A stretch of 34,092 bases of DNA from Alphaproteobacteria bacterium. Lineage in GTDB: Bacteria > Pseudomonadota > Alphaproteobacteria > SHVW01. Within the stretch, counting starts at the first letter, position 1; the number at the start of each line of letters is the position of its first letter. The stretch covers positions 1 through 34,092 of the forward strand of contig SHVW01000019.1 of assembly GCA_009694085.1 (NCBI GenBank), in the 5' to 3' direction. This document shows, one piece after another, positions 15,062 through 23,832 of this stretch. The translations under genes were made by a program, and so were the position numbers. The notes beneath the pieces were generated by a model. That model did no database searches and was not told the DNA's origin. It worked only from the letters and a program-made list of their open reading frames with translations.

Positions 15062-16853
15062 ATGAACGATGGCGAGGTGCCGGCAAATATAGCCACAGGC
15101 AATCGGCTCTGGGGCAGCGACCGGGTCGCAGGACTGCTCCGTGAGCTGGGTATCGAATTCATCGCGCTAACCGCCAGGCGCCAGCTTCCGTGGCCTGCAT
15201 GACAGCCTGGTCAACTACCTGGGCAATAAACGGCCTAAGTTGTTGCTCTGCGTTCACGAAGAATCGGCTGTGGCAGTCGCCCATGGTTATTCCCGCATCA
15301 CCGGTCGGCCAATGGCCGTGGCGCTGCATAGCAATGTCGGGCTGATGCACGGCACCATGGCGATCTTCAACGCTTGGGCCGATCGCACGCCCGTGCTCGT
15401 GCTGGGCGCCCAGGGTCCGGTCGATGCGACGCAGCGGCGCCCCTATGTCGATTGGCTGCATACGACGAGCGATCTGGGCGCGCTGGTGCGCGGTTACACC
15501 AAATGGGACAACCAACCCGGCTCGGTTCCGGCGACCGTCGAAGCGATTCTCCGCGCCTATCAAATCGCCATGACGCCGCCGGCCGGTCCTGTCTTCGTCT
15601 GCCTCGATGCCGCATTGCAGGAACAATCGGCTGAGGGAACGCCGGAATTTCCGCCGCTTGAACGCTTTCGTCCGCCCATGCCACCGGACCCCTCGCCCGA
15701 AGCGGTGGCGAAGGCGGCCGCGGCGCTTTCTGGCGCTAAGCGACCGCTGATCCTGATGGGGCGCGTCTCCAAGGACCCGGCGGACTGGGACCGACGGGTG
15801 CGGCTGGCCGAGCGGCTGAACGCCCGCGTGGTCAGCGATCTCAAGAGCGGCGCCACCTTCCCGACCCGGCACCGGCTGCATCCCTACTGGCCGAGCCTGT
15901 TCGTGACCACGGGGGCAGCCGCACTAATCCGCGAAGCCGATGTTATCCTTAGCCTCGATCGTGTCGATCTCAGCGGCACGCTGCGGCTTGCCTGCGGAGG
16001 CCAGATGCCCAAGGCAACAATCATCCAATGCTCGCTCGACCAATACGTTCATAATGGCTGGAGCATGGACCATCAGGGTCTGCCGCCGGCAGACATTTCG
16101 ATCCTCGCCGTTCCCGACCGGTGCGTGTTGCGCCTGCTAGACGAACTTGGGGCTGGTCAACCGACATCGAGTTGGCCGGACGATCCTGCCACGGACCAAC
16201 CGGCCGCACCGTCGGAAGCGCCGGAGGGGCACATGTCCATCGGCGCCATGGCGCGTGCAACGGTTGAGGCCCTGGCGCCCCACCGCCCCTGCTACATCCG
16301 CCTCCCCCTGGGCTGGCCCGAGGCGTGTTGCCATTTCGACCATCCACTCGACTATATCGGCATCGATGGCGGCGGTGGTATCGGCGCCGGACCTGGCATG
16401 GCCGTCGGCGCCGCAATCGCGCTACGCGGCAGCGGCCGGCTGCCGGTTGCCGTGCTCGGCGACGGCGACTATCTGATGGGGCTGACCGCGATTTGGACGG
16501 CCGTGCATTACCGCGTACCGCTGCTGGTCATCGTCGCCAACAACGCCTCCTTCTTTAACGATGAGTTACACCAAGAGCGCGTCGCCAATATGCGTTCTCG
16601 ACCGGTTGAGAACCGGGCTATTGGGTTGCGCATGACCGATCCATCCTTCGACCTCGCAATGCTCGCCCGAGGACAAGGTGCCCTGGGCCTGGGACCGGCA
16701 CAGACCATCGAATCCTTCCAGTTATTGTTGACCCAGGCGATCGAGGCGGTGCGCGCGGGCGGCACCTGCGTCATCGATGCTCGCGTGGCCCCGGAATACA
16801 CCCGTACAGTTTCCGCCGCGTTGTTGCGCAATATACCGGCGACGACACCGTGA
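15062..16853 (+). pseudogene. ThDP-dependent enzyme (acetolactate synthase/benzoylformate decarboxylase family) with a 1-nt frameshift
   Basis: An ATG at 15062 with AGGAG (15049-15053) eight bases upstream starts a frame that reads through RLWGSDRVAGLLRELGIEFIALT, a normal ThDP-enzyme N-terminus, then goes out of frame near 15173 and stops at TGA 15198. Dropping one base there (an extra G in CCGCC) gives PGASFRGLHDSLVNYLGN and joins the long open frame that runs to 16853. The restored protein would be about 596 residues, normal for the family. It contains the catalytic glutamate in VHEES (about E66), SNVGLMHG, and the ThDP motif GDGDYLMG at about 466 ending in NN near 493. Without the first part the long frame lacks about 60 residues of the pyrimidine-binding domain. 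It decarboxylates or ligates a 2-keto acid, substrate unknown. Lies 36 bases before the SDR gene. Confidence 0.85.
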
Positions 16854-16889
16854 CCAGTTTGCGCCCACGCTATTTCCAATGAGGCAGAG

Positions 16890-17630
16890 ATGATCGACTT
16901 CAAAGAACGAGTCCTGTTCCTGACCGGTGCCACCGGCGGCATCGGCGCGGCCATTGCCCGGGTGTTCCTGCGCTTGAACGCCCGTCTGTTCCTGACGGAC
17001 ACGGATCAGGGCAAGCTTGATGCGCTCAAGCGCGAACTCGGAGGGCCGGCTGAGCGCATCGCCGCGGCGCGTGTCGATGTGACCGTGGTCAACCAGGTCA
17101 ATGCGGCGCTTGTCACCTGCCAGCGCCAGTTCGGCGGTATCGACTACCTCGTTCCCGGCGCCGGTATCTTCCAGATCCAGCCGGTGACCACCATGTCCGA
17201 TGCGGACTGGCGACGAATGATGTCGGTTAATTTGGACGGCGTGTTCCATACCTGCCGTGCGGCAATCCCGCTGATGCGCGACAACGGCGCCATCGTCACG
17301 ATTGCCTCAGTGGCCGGCCATCGCGGCGGCGTCAACCTGGCCCATTACAGCGCAACCAAGGGCGCCGTATTGACCTTCACCCGCGTGCTTGCCGCCGAGT
17401 TGGCGCCACGCCTGCGCGCCAACGCCGTGTCCCCCGGCCTGATCGACACGGCCATGATCACCGATCTCATGCAGCTCCGGGGCGAGGCCCTGCTCAAGGG
17501 AACGGCGATGAAACGGCTCGGCCGGCCCGATGAGGTTGCCGACGCCATCGCCTTCCTGTGCAGCGACATGGCCAGCTACATCACCGGCGAGACCCTGCAC
17601 GTCAATGGCGGTCTCTATATCGCGAGCTAA
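16890..17630 (+). CDS. SDR-family oxidoreductase
   Basis: 246-residue classical short-chain dehydrogenase/reductase. The cofactor motif is TGATGGIG (residues 12-19), and the catalytic residues are S140, Y153 and K157 (YSATK). D35 or its neighbour in LTDTD follows strand beta-2, which suggests NAD rather than NADP. The common NAG motif appears as PGAG, a small deviation. The C-terminus contains SPGLIDTAM and ITGETLHVNGG, typical of the family. Start ATG 16890 with GAGG five bases upstream. It interconverts an alcohol and a ketone and probably works with the ThDP enzyme just upstream, for example on a 2-hydroxyketone product; that link is inference from adjacency. Convergent with the binding protein gene that ends 17 bases downstream. 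Confidence 0.93.
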   Translation: MIDFKERVLFLTGATGGIGAAIARVFLRLNARLFLTDTDQGKLDALKRELGGPAERIAAARVDVTVVNQVNAALVTCQRQFGGIDYLVPGAGIFQIQPVTTMSDADWRRMMSVNLDGVFHTCRAAIPLMRDNGAIVTIASVAGHRGGVNLAHYSATKGAVLTFTRVLAAELAPRLRANAVSPGLIDTAMITDLMQLRGEALLKGTAMKRLGRPDEVADAIAFLCSDMASYITGETLHVNGGLYIAS

Positions 17631-17647
17631 TCCCTCCGCTTTGAGAG

Positions 17648-18634
17648 CTATTTGACGATCGCCTGAATGTCCGCGGCCAGGAAGCTGGTGTCGATGATCT
17701 GGTCATAGTCCACGTCCTTGGTCACCGTGCCCAGCGATTTCTGGACCTCGATCATGCGGTGCAGGGAATCCATGTGAATCTGGCCCGAGCCCCAGTAGGG
17801 CACACCCCCTGTCTTGTTCTCAACTAGATTGCGCACGGCGCTGCGCGCCACGGCGAGTTCGATGTTGAAGGCCTTGGCGATCGGCTCCGCCGCTTCGTCC
17901 GGATTGCTGTTCATGAACTCGACGGCCTTGCGCCGGCTGCGGATGACGGCCTTGATGAACTCGGCCTTGGTCTTGCCTTGAGAGATGATGGTCGCCGCGA
18001 TGGTGTTAGTCAGCGGCGGCAGAACTTCGTTGACCGTCGCTAGCGCCCGATATTTGTGCTTGTGGATTGCCCACAGGGGTTCCGGAAATGGCGTCATGTC
18101 GACGGCGCCGATTTCAAGGGCGGCTATGCCTTCGCCAAAACCGCCAGTCCTGACTAGCTCGGCATCATTGGGCGTGTAGCCCGCGTGCTTTAAGAGCAGG
18201 CTAACCAGAGCCTGGCTCGTCGAACGGGGATTGGAATACCCCAGCTTCCTACCTTTCAAATCCTTCACCGTCATCAATGGCGAGTTGGGCTTGACCCCCC
18301 AAGTGGTCTCGGCATTCGTGCGCACATTTTCGGCAATGATTTTGAGTTCGGCACCCTGATGGATGGCCGAGACAACCAAGCCGGGATTGACCTCGGCATA
18401 GGCGACGCCACCCGCCATCATGTTGCGCAACGTCGTGCCGCCGCCGGCCGAAGTAATATCAGCGCCTTCGGCCTTGAAGAAGCCCATGCCCATTGCGACC
18501 GCGAAGGGAAAGCCGTTGGCCGTGACGCCATAGTTGGCGACGACGATCTCCTCAGCTCGAGCCGTACCAGAAGACCCATTCGGCATGGCGATCAAGACAA
18601 GTGCTGCGGCACCCAGCAAGGACCTCAGTGACAC
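17648..18634 (-). CDS. ABC transporter substrate-binding protein, SsuA/NMT1 type, with disrupted start
   Basis: At least 328 residues of the SsuA/TauA/NMT1-like periplasmic binding family: a hydrophobic signal segment (LLGAAALVLIAMP, cleavage near ARA-EE), EIVVANYGVTANGFPFAVA, TVKDLKGRKLGYSNP and FNIELAVARSAV. The open frame starts at GTG 18634, but an excellent ribosome binding site (GGGAGGAGG) stands before an ATG at 18648 in another frame, which stops after seven codons. One extra A in the A6 run (plus-strand T at 18637-18642) would join the two and give MIKKTVSLRSLLG, an ideal signal-peptide N-terminus. So either a base has been lost or miscalled, or slippage on the A-run is used. It has no permease or ATPase beside it and could share the ABC importer at 24816-26469. 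Downstream of the flavin monooxygenase gene on the same strand. Confidence 0.82.
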   Translation of the reverse strand: MSLRSLLGAAALVLIAMPNGSSGTARAEEIVVANYGVTANGFPFAVAMGMGFFKAEGADITSAGGGTTLRNMMAGGVAYAEVNPGLVVSAIHQGAELKIIAENVRTNAETTWGVKPNSPLMTVKDLKGRKLGYSNPRSTSQALVSLLLKHAGYTPNDAELVRTGGFGEGIAALEIGAVDMTPFPEPLWAIHKHKYRALATVNEVLPPLTNTIAATIISQGKTKAEFIKAVIRSRRKAVEFMNSNPDEAAEPIAKAFNIELAVARSAVRNLVENKTGGVPYWGSGQIHMDSLHRMIEVQKSLGTVTKDVDYDQIIDTSFLAADIQAIVK

Positions 18635-18761
18635 TGTTTTTTGATCATGACTTCCTCCTCCCGTTGATTTCCGTTGTCGCTCGCTGAAAATTTCGGTGTT
18701 GGATCGATGCTCACATGCGGTTCCGGACGGTTAAGGCATCGATCTCGGCATAAGCGCGATC

Positions 18762-20558
18762 CTAGTCACGATGATGTACCTGAGCTAGCCCATAGACTGG
18801 CGTTGGAATGCCTTCCAGCCGCGCCTTAAGCTGGAGCCCAAGAAGCAGGGAGTAAAACCGGGATTGCGCCAGATTACCGCCCTGGAACCACAGCGCGTCC
18901 TGGCGAGTCGGCTTCCACATGTTGCGCAATTCGCCTTCCCAGGGACCCGGATCCTTGTTCGTGCCCGAGCCCAATCCCCAGCATTTGCCAACCTTGTCGG
19001 CTACGTCCTGGGAGATCAGCTGCGCCGCCCAACTATTCATGGAACTGTAGCCGGTGGCATAGACGATCAGGTCGGCGTCGAGCACGCTGCCGTCGCTGAG
19101 CACGACCGCCCGCTCCGTCAATCGGTCGATCCCGACCCCGCTGCGCAACTTGATCCGACCGTCCGCGATCAATTGCGACGCGCCGACATCGATGTAATAG
19201 CCAGCACCCCGCCGCATATACATCGAGGATAGGCCGGACTCGTCCTCGCCAAAGGTGAGCATGAAGCCTGCGGCGCGGAGGCCCTCATAGAAGACGGCAT
19301 CCTCCTGTTTGATCCTTTCGTAGATCGGCTTTTGAAGATCGGGTGCAAGGCGGAACGGGATGGAAGCAACGGTGAAGTCGGCCTTTTCCGTCGTGATGCC
19401 GGCTTTGAGCGCCGTCTCCGAATAGAGCCGACCGACCGCCAGACGTACCAGCGTCTCGGATCTGACGACGAGGGTGGGCGAGCGCTGTACCATGGTCACG
19501 TCGGCGCCGTGCTCCCAAAGATCGGCGCAAATGTCGTGAGCCGAGTTGTTCGAGCCGACAACGACGCATTTTTTTCCGGCATAGGCAGTGCCGCCGGGAT
19601 GATCGCTGGAGTGATGGTGGGCGCCGCGGAAGGCTTCATGGCCGGGGAATCGAGGCCGGTGCGGCACGCCAGACATACCCGTCGCCAGGACCAGATGGCG
19701 AGGACGAAGGGTTATGGTCTCGCCAGCGCGGTCGACCGTCACGTGCCACTCGCCCGTACCTTCATCGTACTGCGCGGTCTTACATTCGGTCGATGGCCAA
19801 AAATTCAACTCCATGACCTTGGCGTACATCTCCAACCAATCGCCGATCTGGTCCTTTGGCGTGAATACGGGCCAGTGATCGGGAAACGGCAGATAGGGCA
19901 TGTGGTCATACCAGACCGGGTCATGAAGACAGAGCGACTCGTATCGCTTGCGCCAGGCGTCGCCCGCACGCGGATGCTTGTCCACGATCAGCGCCGGCAC
20001 ATTCAATCGCTTCAACCGCGCGCCTAGGGCAAGGCCGCCCTGCCCGCCGCCAATAATCAGGCAGTAGGGCTGCCGGCTATATCCAAGTTCGGTTTGTTCG
20101 ATCTTCCGGCGTTGCTGCCAGGTCACGCGATTCTTGAACGCGCCATGCTCGGTTCCAGCCTCGCGGGTCTCGCCGCTCCGCTCCTCGAAGCCCTTCAGCT
20201 CACCCAGGGTAGTCAGCAAGGTTCGGCACTTGTCGCCCTTCAGCCGGAGATGACCGCGTCCCCGTCCGGCCGTGGTTTCAAGGGTGAACCAGGTTTCGAT
20301 AACATCGTTGGCGGCGCTGACGGGGCCGTCGAGCGCCCATTTGGTGGGTTGGACCCGCGCCAGAGTCTCCTTAAGCATCGCAGCAATACTCGCCTGCCCC
20401 TCATTGGTGACGATGTTCCAGGTGAAAGCCACCATATCCCGCCAATAACATTCCTCCGCAAAGGCGGCGGTCGCGGCTTGGATATCGCGTCGCGACAAGG
20501 CATCGGCAAACGCGGACAGCCATCGGCTTGCCTGCCGCGCGGCGTTGACTTCACTCAT
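18762..20558 (-). CDS. Flavin-containing monooxygenase with N-terminal NTF2/SnoaL-like domain
   Basis: 598 residues in two parts. Residues about 1-130 look like an NTF2/SnoaL fold (WLSAFADALSRRDIQAATAAFAEECYWRDMVAFTWN), often a small-ligand pocket or dimerisation module. The rest is a class B flavoprotein monooxygenase: FAD motif GGGQGG at 170-175, FRGAHHHSSDH, the family fingerprint region, NADPH motif GSNNSA at 335-340, and YATGYSS near the C-terminus. Such enzymes insert one oxygen atom from O2 (Baeyer-Villiger or heteroatom oxidation) using NADPH. ATG 20558 is taken as start; GTG codons at 20576 and 20573 are in frame. It stands upstream of the orphan binding protein gene on the same strand and divergent from the leuC-like operon, with 300 bases between. 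Confidence 0.9.
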   Translation of the reverse strand: MSEVNAARQASRWLSAFADALSRRDIQAATAAFAEECYWRDMVAFTWNIVTNEGQASIAAMLKETLARVQPTKWALDGPVSAANDVIETWFTLETTAGRGRGHLRLKGDKCRTLLTTLGELKGFEERSGETREAGTEHGAFKNRVTWQQRRKIEQTELGYSRQPYCLIIGGGQGGLALGARLKRLNVPALIVDKHPRAGDAWRKRYESLCLHDPVWYDHMPYLPFPDHWPVFTPKDQIGDWLEMYAKVMELNFWPSTECKTAQYDEGTGEWHVTVDRAGETITLRPRHLVLATGMSGVPHRPRFPGHEAFRGAHHHSSDHPGGTAYAGKKCVVVGSNNSAHDICADLWEHGADVTMVQRSPTLVVRSETLVRLAVGRLYSETALKAGITTEKADFTVASIPFRLAPDLQKPIYERIKQEDAVFYEGLRAAGFMLTFGEDESGLSSMYMRRGAGYYIDVGASQLIADGRIKLRSGVGIDRLTERAVVLSDGSVLDADLIVYATGYSSMNSWAAQLISQDVADKVGKCWGLGSGTNKDPGPWEGELRNMWKPTRQDALWFQGGNLAQSRFYSLLLGLQLKARLEGIPTPVYGLAQVHHRD

Positions 20559-20858
20559 GAGGCTCGACTTCACCACTCTGCGTTGAGCGCGCCGACGCTA
20601 CACAATGCCAGCAGCCGCCACAATACACGTTGCGTCCCAGCATGTTTTCACCCTGAGCCGAGTGCAACGGGAATTGAACTTTCATTGCAATACGGCGTGT
20701 AGTTTACCGCCTATGAGAAAGAGGTGACCTGTGCAGGGGCCGCACAGCTGCATTTCCTTGTCCGATCGGAGTTAATGATGTGAATATGAATACGCGTAAC
20801 GAATGTTGATATTCTAGGGCGCCTCGCCAATGGCAGCTTCTCTTAAAGACAGAACCTC
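20559..20858. promoter_or_regulatory. 300-base divergent regulatory region between FMO and leuC-like operons
   Basis: No gene is seen here. It contains an exact 6-base inverted repeat CTGTGC-(7)-GCACAG at 20729-20747 and a 10-base perfect palindrome TCCGATCGGA at 20761-20770, both close to the plus-strand side. A TATTCT at 20810-20815 could be a -10 element for the leuC-like operon but lacks a good -35 partner. The region is more AT-rich near 20771-20815 than its surroundings. It presumably holds both promoters. Confidence 0.4.
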
Positions 20859-22307
20859 ATGAGCGCTGACACAGACCCTCGTCACATCAACGACCGGATA
20901 GGAACGCCGCGTACACTATTCGACAAGATTTGGGATGATCACGTCATCGCCGATCTCGGCGGTGGAACATTCCTGCTTCACATCGATCGACATCTGCTTC
21001 ACGAGGTGACGAGCAAACATGCCTTCGAGCGATTGCGCCGACGGAGCCTGCCCGTGCGCAATCCGGAACTGACCTTCGCCGTCGTCGACCACATCGTCGC
21101 CACCAGCCCCGGTCGAAACGACAGCACGAACCCGGCGGGTCGTCCCTTCATCGAGGCCTGGCGCAAGAATTGCGCCGATTTCGGTATCACCAATTTCGAT
21201 CTCGACGATAGCCGCCAAGGCATCGTCCACGTCATCGCACCGGAACTGGGCATCGATCTGCCCGGCTGTACCCTCGTCTGCGGCGATAGCCACACCTCAA
21301 GCAATGGCGCGGTCGGAGCGCTGGCCTGGGGCATCGGCGCCTCGGAGGTGGAGCATGTGCTGGCAACCCAGACCGTCGTGCAGCACAAACCCAAACGGAT
21401 GCGCATACTTTTCACGGGCCGACTCACCCCTGGCGTTTCGGCCAAGGATATTATCCTCCATGCCATCGGCAAACTCGGCACCGCCGCCGGTCGCGGCCAT
21501 GTCGTCGAGTATGGCGGGCCTGCTATTGCCGCCCTGGCCATGGATGGGCGGTTGACTGTCTGCAATATGTCGATCGAAATGGGCGCGCGCGCCGGCCTGA
21601 TCGCCCCTGATGACGTCACGTTCGACTATCTCGCCCATACGGAATTTGCACCCAAGGGTCCCACCTGGGATGCCGCAGTGAAACAATGGCGCACTCTGTC
21701 TTCCGATGACGGCGCAGTATTCGAGCGCGAGGAAGAGATCGACTGCTCCGCCCTCAAGCCCCAAATCACCTGGGGTACGAGTCCGCAAGACGTTATCGCC
21801 GTCGACGAATCCATACCCAATCCTGCGCGCGAGGCCGATGCGGCCCGCAAGACGGCCATGGAACGCGCGCTTTCCTATATCGGCCTGGCACCGGGGGCGC
21901 CTCTGATCGGCACCAAGATCGACTACGCCTTCATCGGCTCCTGCACCAATGGTCGCCTCGCCGACCTTGAGGCGGCCGCACGCATTGCCCGCGGCCGCAA
22001 GGTTGCCCCCGGCGTACGCGCCCTCGTCGTCCCAGGTTCCATGCAGATCAGGCGCGCCGCGGAACACGCGGGGCTGGACCGAATATTCATCGATGCCGGC
22101 TTCGAGTGGCACAGCGCGGGATGCTCGATGTGCGTGGCGGCGAATGGTGAGATCGTGGCGCCGGGCAAGCGCTGCATCTCCACATCCAACCGCAATTTCG
22201 AGAACCGCCAGGGGCCCGGCAGCCGCACCCATCTGGCGAGCCCGGAGAGCGTGGTTGCCGCAGCCGTCACCGGCGCGATCGCCGATGTCCGAACCTTACT
22301 GGGCTGA
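20859..22307 (+). CDS. Aconitase-family hydro-lyase large subunit (LeuC-like)
   Basis: 482 residues of the aconitase superfamily, the long bacterial LeuC type. RTLFDKIWDDHVI, CGDSHTSSNGAVGALAWGIG and the three [4Fe-4S] cysteines are present: C362 (FIGSCTNGR), C422 and C425 (AGCSMC). With the small subunit it would dehydrate and rehydrate a hydroxy-acid. Isopropylmalate isomerase is the textbook reaction, but no leuA or leuB is near; instead the partner is an isocitrate-lyase superfamily enzyme and an importer. That suggests hydration of an unsaturated dicarboxylate such as a maleate or citraconate type compound. The long LeuC type keeps true isopropylmalate isomerase possible. Start ATG 20859 gives about ten residues more than usual before RTLFDK; the ribosome binding site is weak. 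Five bases separate it from leuD. Confidence 0.93.
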   Translation: MSADTDPRHINDRIGTPRTLFDKIWDDHVIADLGGGTFLLHIDRHLLHEVTSKHAFERLRRRSLPVRNPELTFAVVDHIVATSPGRNDSTNPAGRPFIEAWRKNCADFGITNFDLDDSRQGIVHVIAPELGIDLPGCTLVCGDSHTSSNGAVGALAWGIGASEVEHVLATQTVVQHKPKRMRILFTGRLTPGVSAKDIILHAIGKLGTAAGRGHVVEYGGPAIAALAMDGRLTVCNMSIEMGARAGLIAPDDVTFDYLAHTEFAPKGPTWDAAVKQWRTLSSDDGAVFEREEEIDCSALKPQITWGTSPQDVIAVDESIPNPAREADAARKTAMERALSYIGLAPGAPLIGTKIDYAFIGSCTNGRLADLEAAARIARGRKVAPGVRALVVPGSMQIRRAAEHAGLDRIFIDAGFEWHSAGCSMCVAANGEIVAPGKRCISTSNRNFENRQGPGSRTHLASPESVVAAAVTGAIADVRTLLG

Positions 22308-22312
22308 GCACC

Positions 22313-22924
22313 ATGGAAAAGTTCAACATTCTGACCGGCACGGCCGCACCCATGATGGACGACAATATCAATACCGACGCCATCATACCGACGGCATGGA
22401 TCGTCAATGTCGGTAGCGACTGGGGCCGGGGTCTATTCGGAAACTGGCGGCGCGGGCGCGACGGCAAGGATTTGCCGGATTTTGTCCTGAACCGCCCGAA
22501 ATACCGGGATTGCCGCATCCTTGTCGCCGGCCGCAACTTCGCCTGCGGTAGTTCCCGCGAAGAGGCGGTTTGGGCTCTGCTCGGTTTCGGCATCCGTTGT
22601 GTCATCGCCCCCAGCTTCGGCGACATCTTCTTCGATAGCGCTTTCAAGAATGGCTTGCTGCCGGTGGTGCTGCCGGTGGATCGGGTCAAGCAGATCGCCG
22701 CCAGCGTCGATGCAGGCGAACAGTCAGAGATGACCGTCGATCTAGTCCGTTGCTCTTTGACGGCACCCGATGGCACCGCCATCGCCTTCACGGTTGACGA
22801 AACGCGCCGTGCCCCGTTGCTCCAGGGCCGCGACGATATCGACCGGACGCTGGCGTTGGTCAGCCAGATCGAGGCCTTCCAATCCGCCGACAAAACACGT
22901 CGTCCCTGGATCTACCGTTCCTAA
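22313..22924 (+). CDS. Aconitase-family hydro-lyase small subunit (LeuD-like)
   Basis: 203 residues, the size of LeuD, forming the swivelling domain that closes over the Fe-S active site of the large subunit. The substrate-binding motif NFACGSSREEAVWAL and the N-terminal NINTDAIIPTAWI are visible. The specificity loop follows NTDAIIPT: here it is WIVNVGSDWGRGLFGNWR, close to LeuD, where arginine-containing versions favour isopropylmalate; I cannot assign specificity by eye. It starts five bases after the leuC stop and is followed 11 bases later by the lyase gene, so the three are translated from one message. Confidence 0.93.
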   Translation: MEKFNILTGTAAPMMDDNINTDAIIPTAWIVNVGSDWGRGLFGNWRRGRDGKDLPDFVLNRPKYRDCRILVAGRNFACGSSREEAVWALLGFGIRCVIAPSFGDIFFDSAFKNGLLPVVLPVDRVKQIAASVDAGEQSEMTVDLVRCSLTAPDGTAIAFTVDETRRAPLLQGRDDIDRTLALVSQIEAFQSADKTRRPWIYRS

Positions 22925-22935
22925 CGGATAGGACA

Positions 22936-23799
22936 ATGAACAAATCCTCACTGCGCCAACTGGTGACGACGGAAAAGCCGCTGCTAACGCCGCTGGCTCA
23001 CGATGCGTTGACCGCCCGACTGATCGAGCGCGCAGGTTTCAAATCCATCGGCATCGGCGGCTCGGCCTTGCTGGCCTCCCGTTACGGCCTGCCCGATATC
23101 GGACTTGCCGCCTTCGGCGAGATGCTGGCCGGGATTCGCGACATCATCGCGGCGACCAATCTACCTGTCATGGTCGATGGCGACGATGGCTATGGCGATA
23201 TCCGTAGCGTCGCCCACATGGTCGAGACCTATGCGCGCCTTGGCGTCAGCGGCATCGTGCTTGAAGATCAGATGCTGGTGGCCAAGCAGCCCGGCGATGC
23301 CGGCGCCATTGCCGTGGTCGCTGCCGCCGACATGATCGGCAAGATCAAGGTTGCGGTGTCCAGTTGCACCGGAACCGGCATTCAAATCATCGCCCGCTGC
23401 GATGCCTATAAGCTGGAGGGATTGGACGGCGCCATCCGGCGCGGCGAGAAATACCTGGCGGCCGGTGCCCATGGTCTATTCATTCCCGGATTGAGCACGG
23501 TGGACGAATTGGCCCAAGTCGGCCGCCGCTTCAACGGCATGCACCTGCTGACCGCGCAATTCGAGGGGCGCTCGACTTGGCTGCCGCCCGCGACCTTGTA
23601 TGAGATGGGTTTCCGCCAGATCGCGCTACCCGGCTTGCTTTTGCCGCGCATCGTCAACTGCATCGATCAGACATTGCAGAATATGGCCGGCTTCGCCGCT
23701 TCGGCGAAACCGCTGCCCGACTATCCGATGGACCAAGCGCAGCATGCGCTCAACGCCGCGTTGCAGTTCGACAAGTGGAAGGCCATCAAGGCCGACTAG
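22936..23799 (+). CDS. Isocitrate lyase/PEP mutase superfamily enzyme lacking the KRCGH cysteine
   Basis: 287 residues of the ICL/PEP-mutase superfamily, a Mg-dependent (beta/alpha)8 barrel that makes or breaks C-C or P-C bonds next to a 2-keto or 2-hydroxy acid. The metal motif VDGDDGYGD (D81, D83, D88) and VLEDQ (E110) are intact. In methylisocitrate lyase and 2,3-dimethylmalate lyase the next segment is KRCGH with the catalytic cysteine; here it reads K117-Q-P-G-D121, with no cysteine or histidine. That points to a decarboxylase-, hydrolase- or mutase-like branch, or to a distinct lyase. It follows leuCD by 11 bases. A plausible role is to cleave the hydroxy acid made by LeuCD into pyruvate or glyoxylate plus an acid; this is inference. 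Confidence 0.88.
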   Translation: MNKSSLRQLVTTEKPLLTPLAHDALTARLIERAGFKSIGIGGSALLASRYGLPDIGLAAFGEMLAGIRDIIAATNLPVMVDGDDGYGDIRSVAHMVETYARLGVSGIVLEDQMLVAKQPGDAGAIAVVAAADMIGKIKVAVSSCTGTGIQIIARCDAYKLEGLDGAIRRGEKYLAAGAHGLFIPGLSTVDELAQVGRRFNGMHLLTAQFEGRSTWLPPATLYEMGFRQIALPGLLLPRIVNCIDQTLQNMAGFAASAKPLPDYPMDQAQHALNAALQFDKWKAIKAD

Positions 23800-23832
23800 A
23801 GCCGCGTGAATATGACCATTGGGAGGAACATC

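Noticed and set aside
20859-22924. Annotation as leucine biosynthesis leuCD without qualification
   Set aside because: No leuA or leuB nearby and operon partners are a lyase and an importer; the family call is kept but the pathway is left open.
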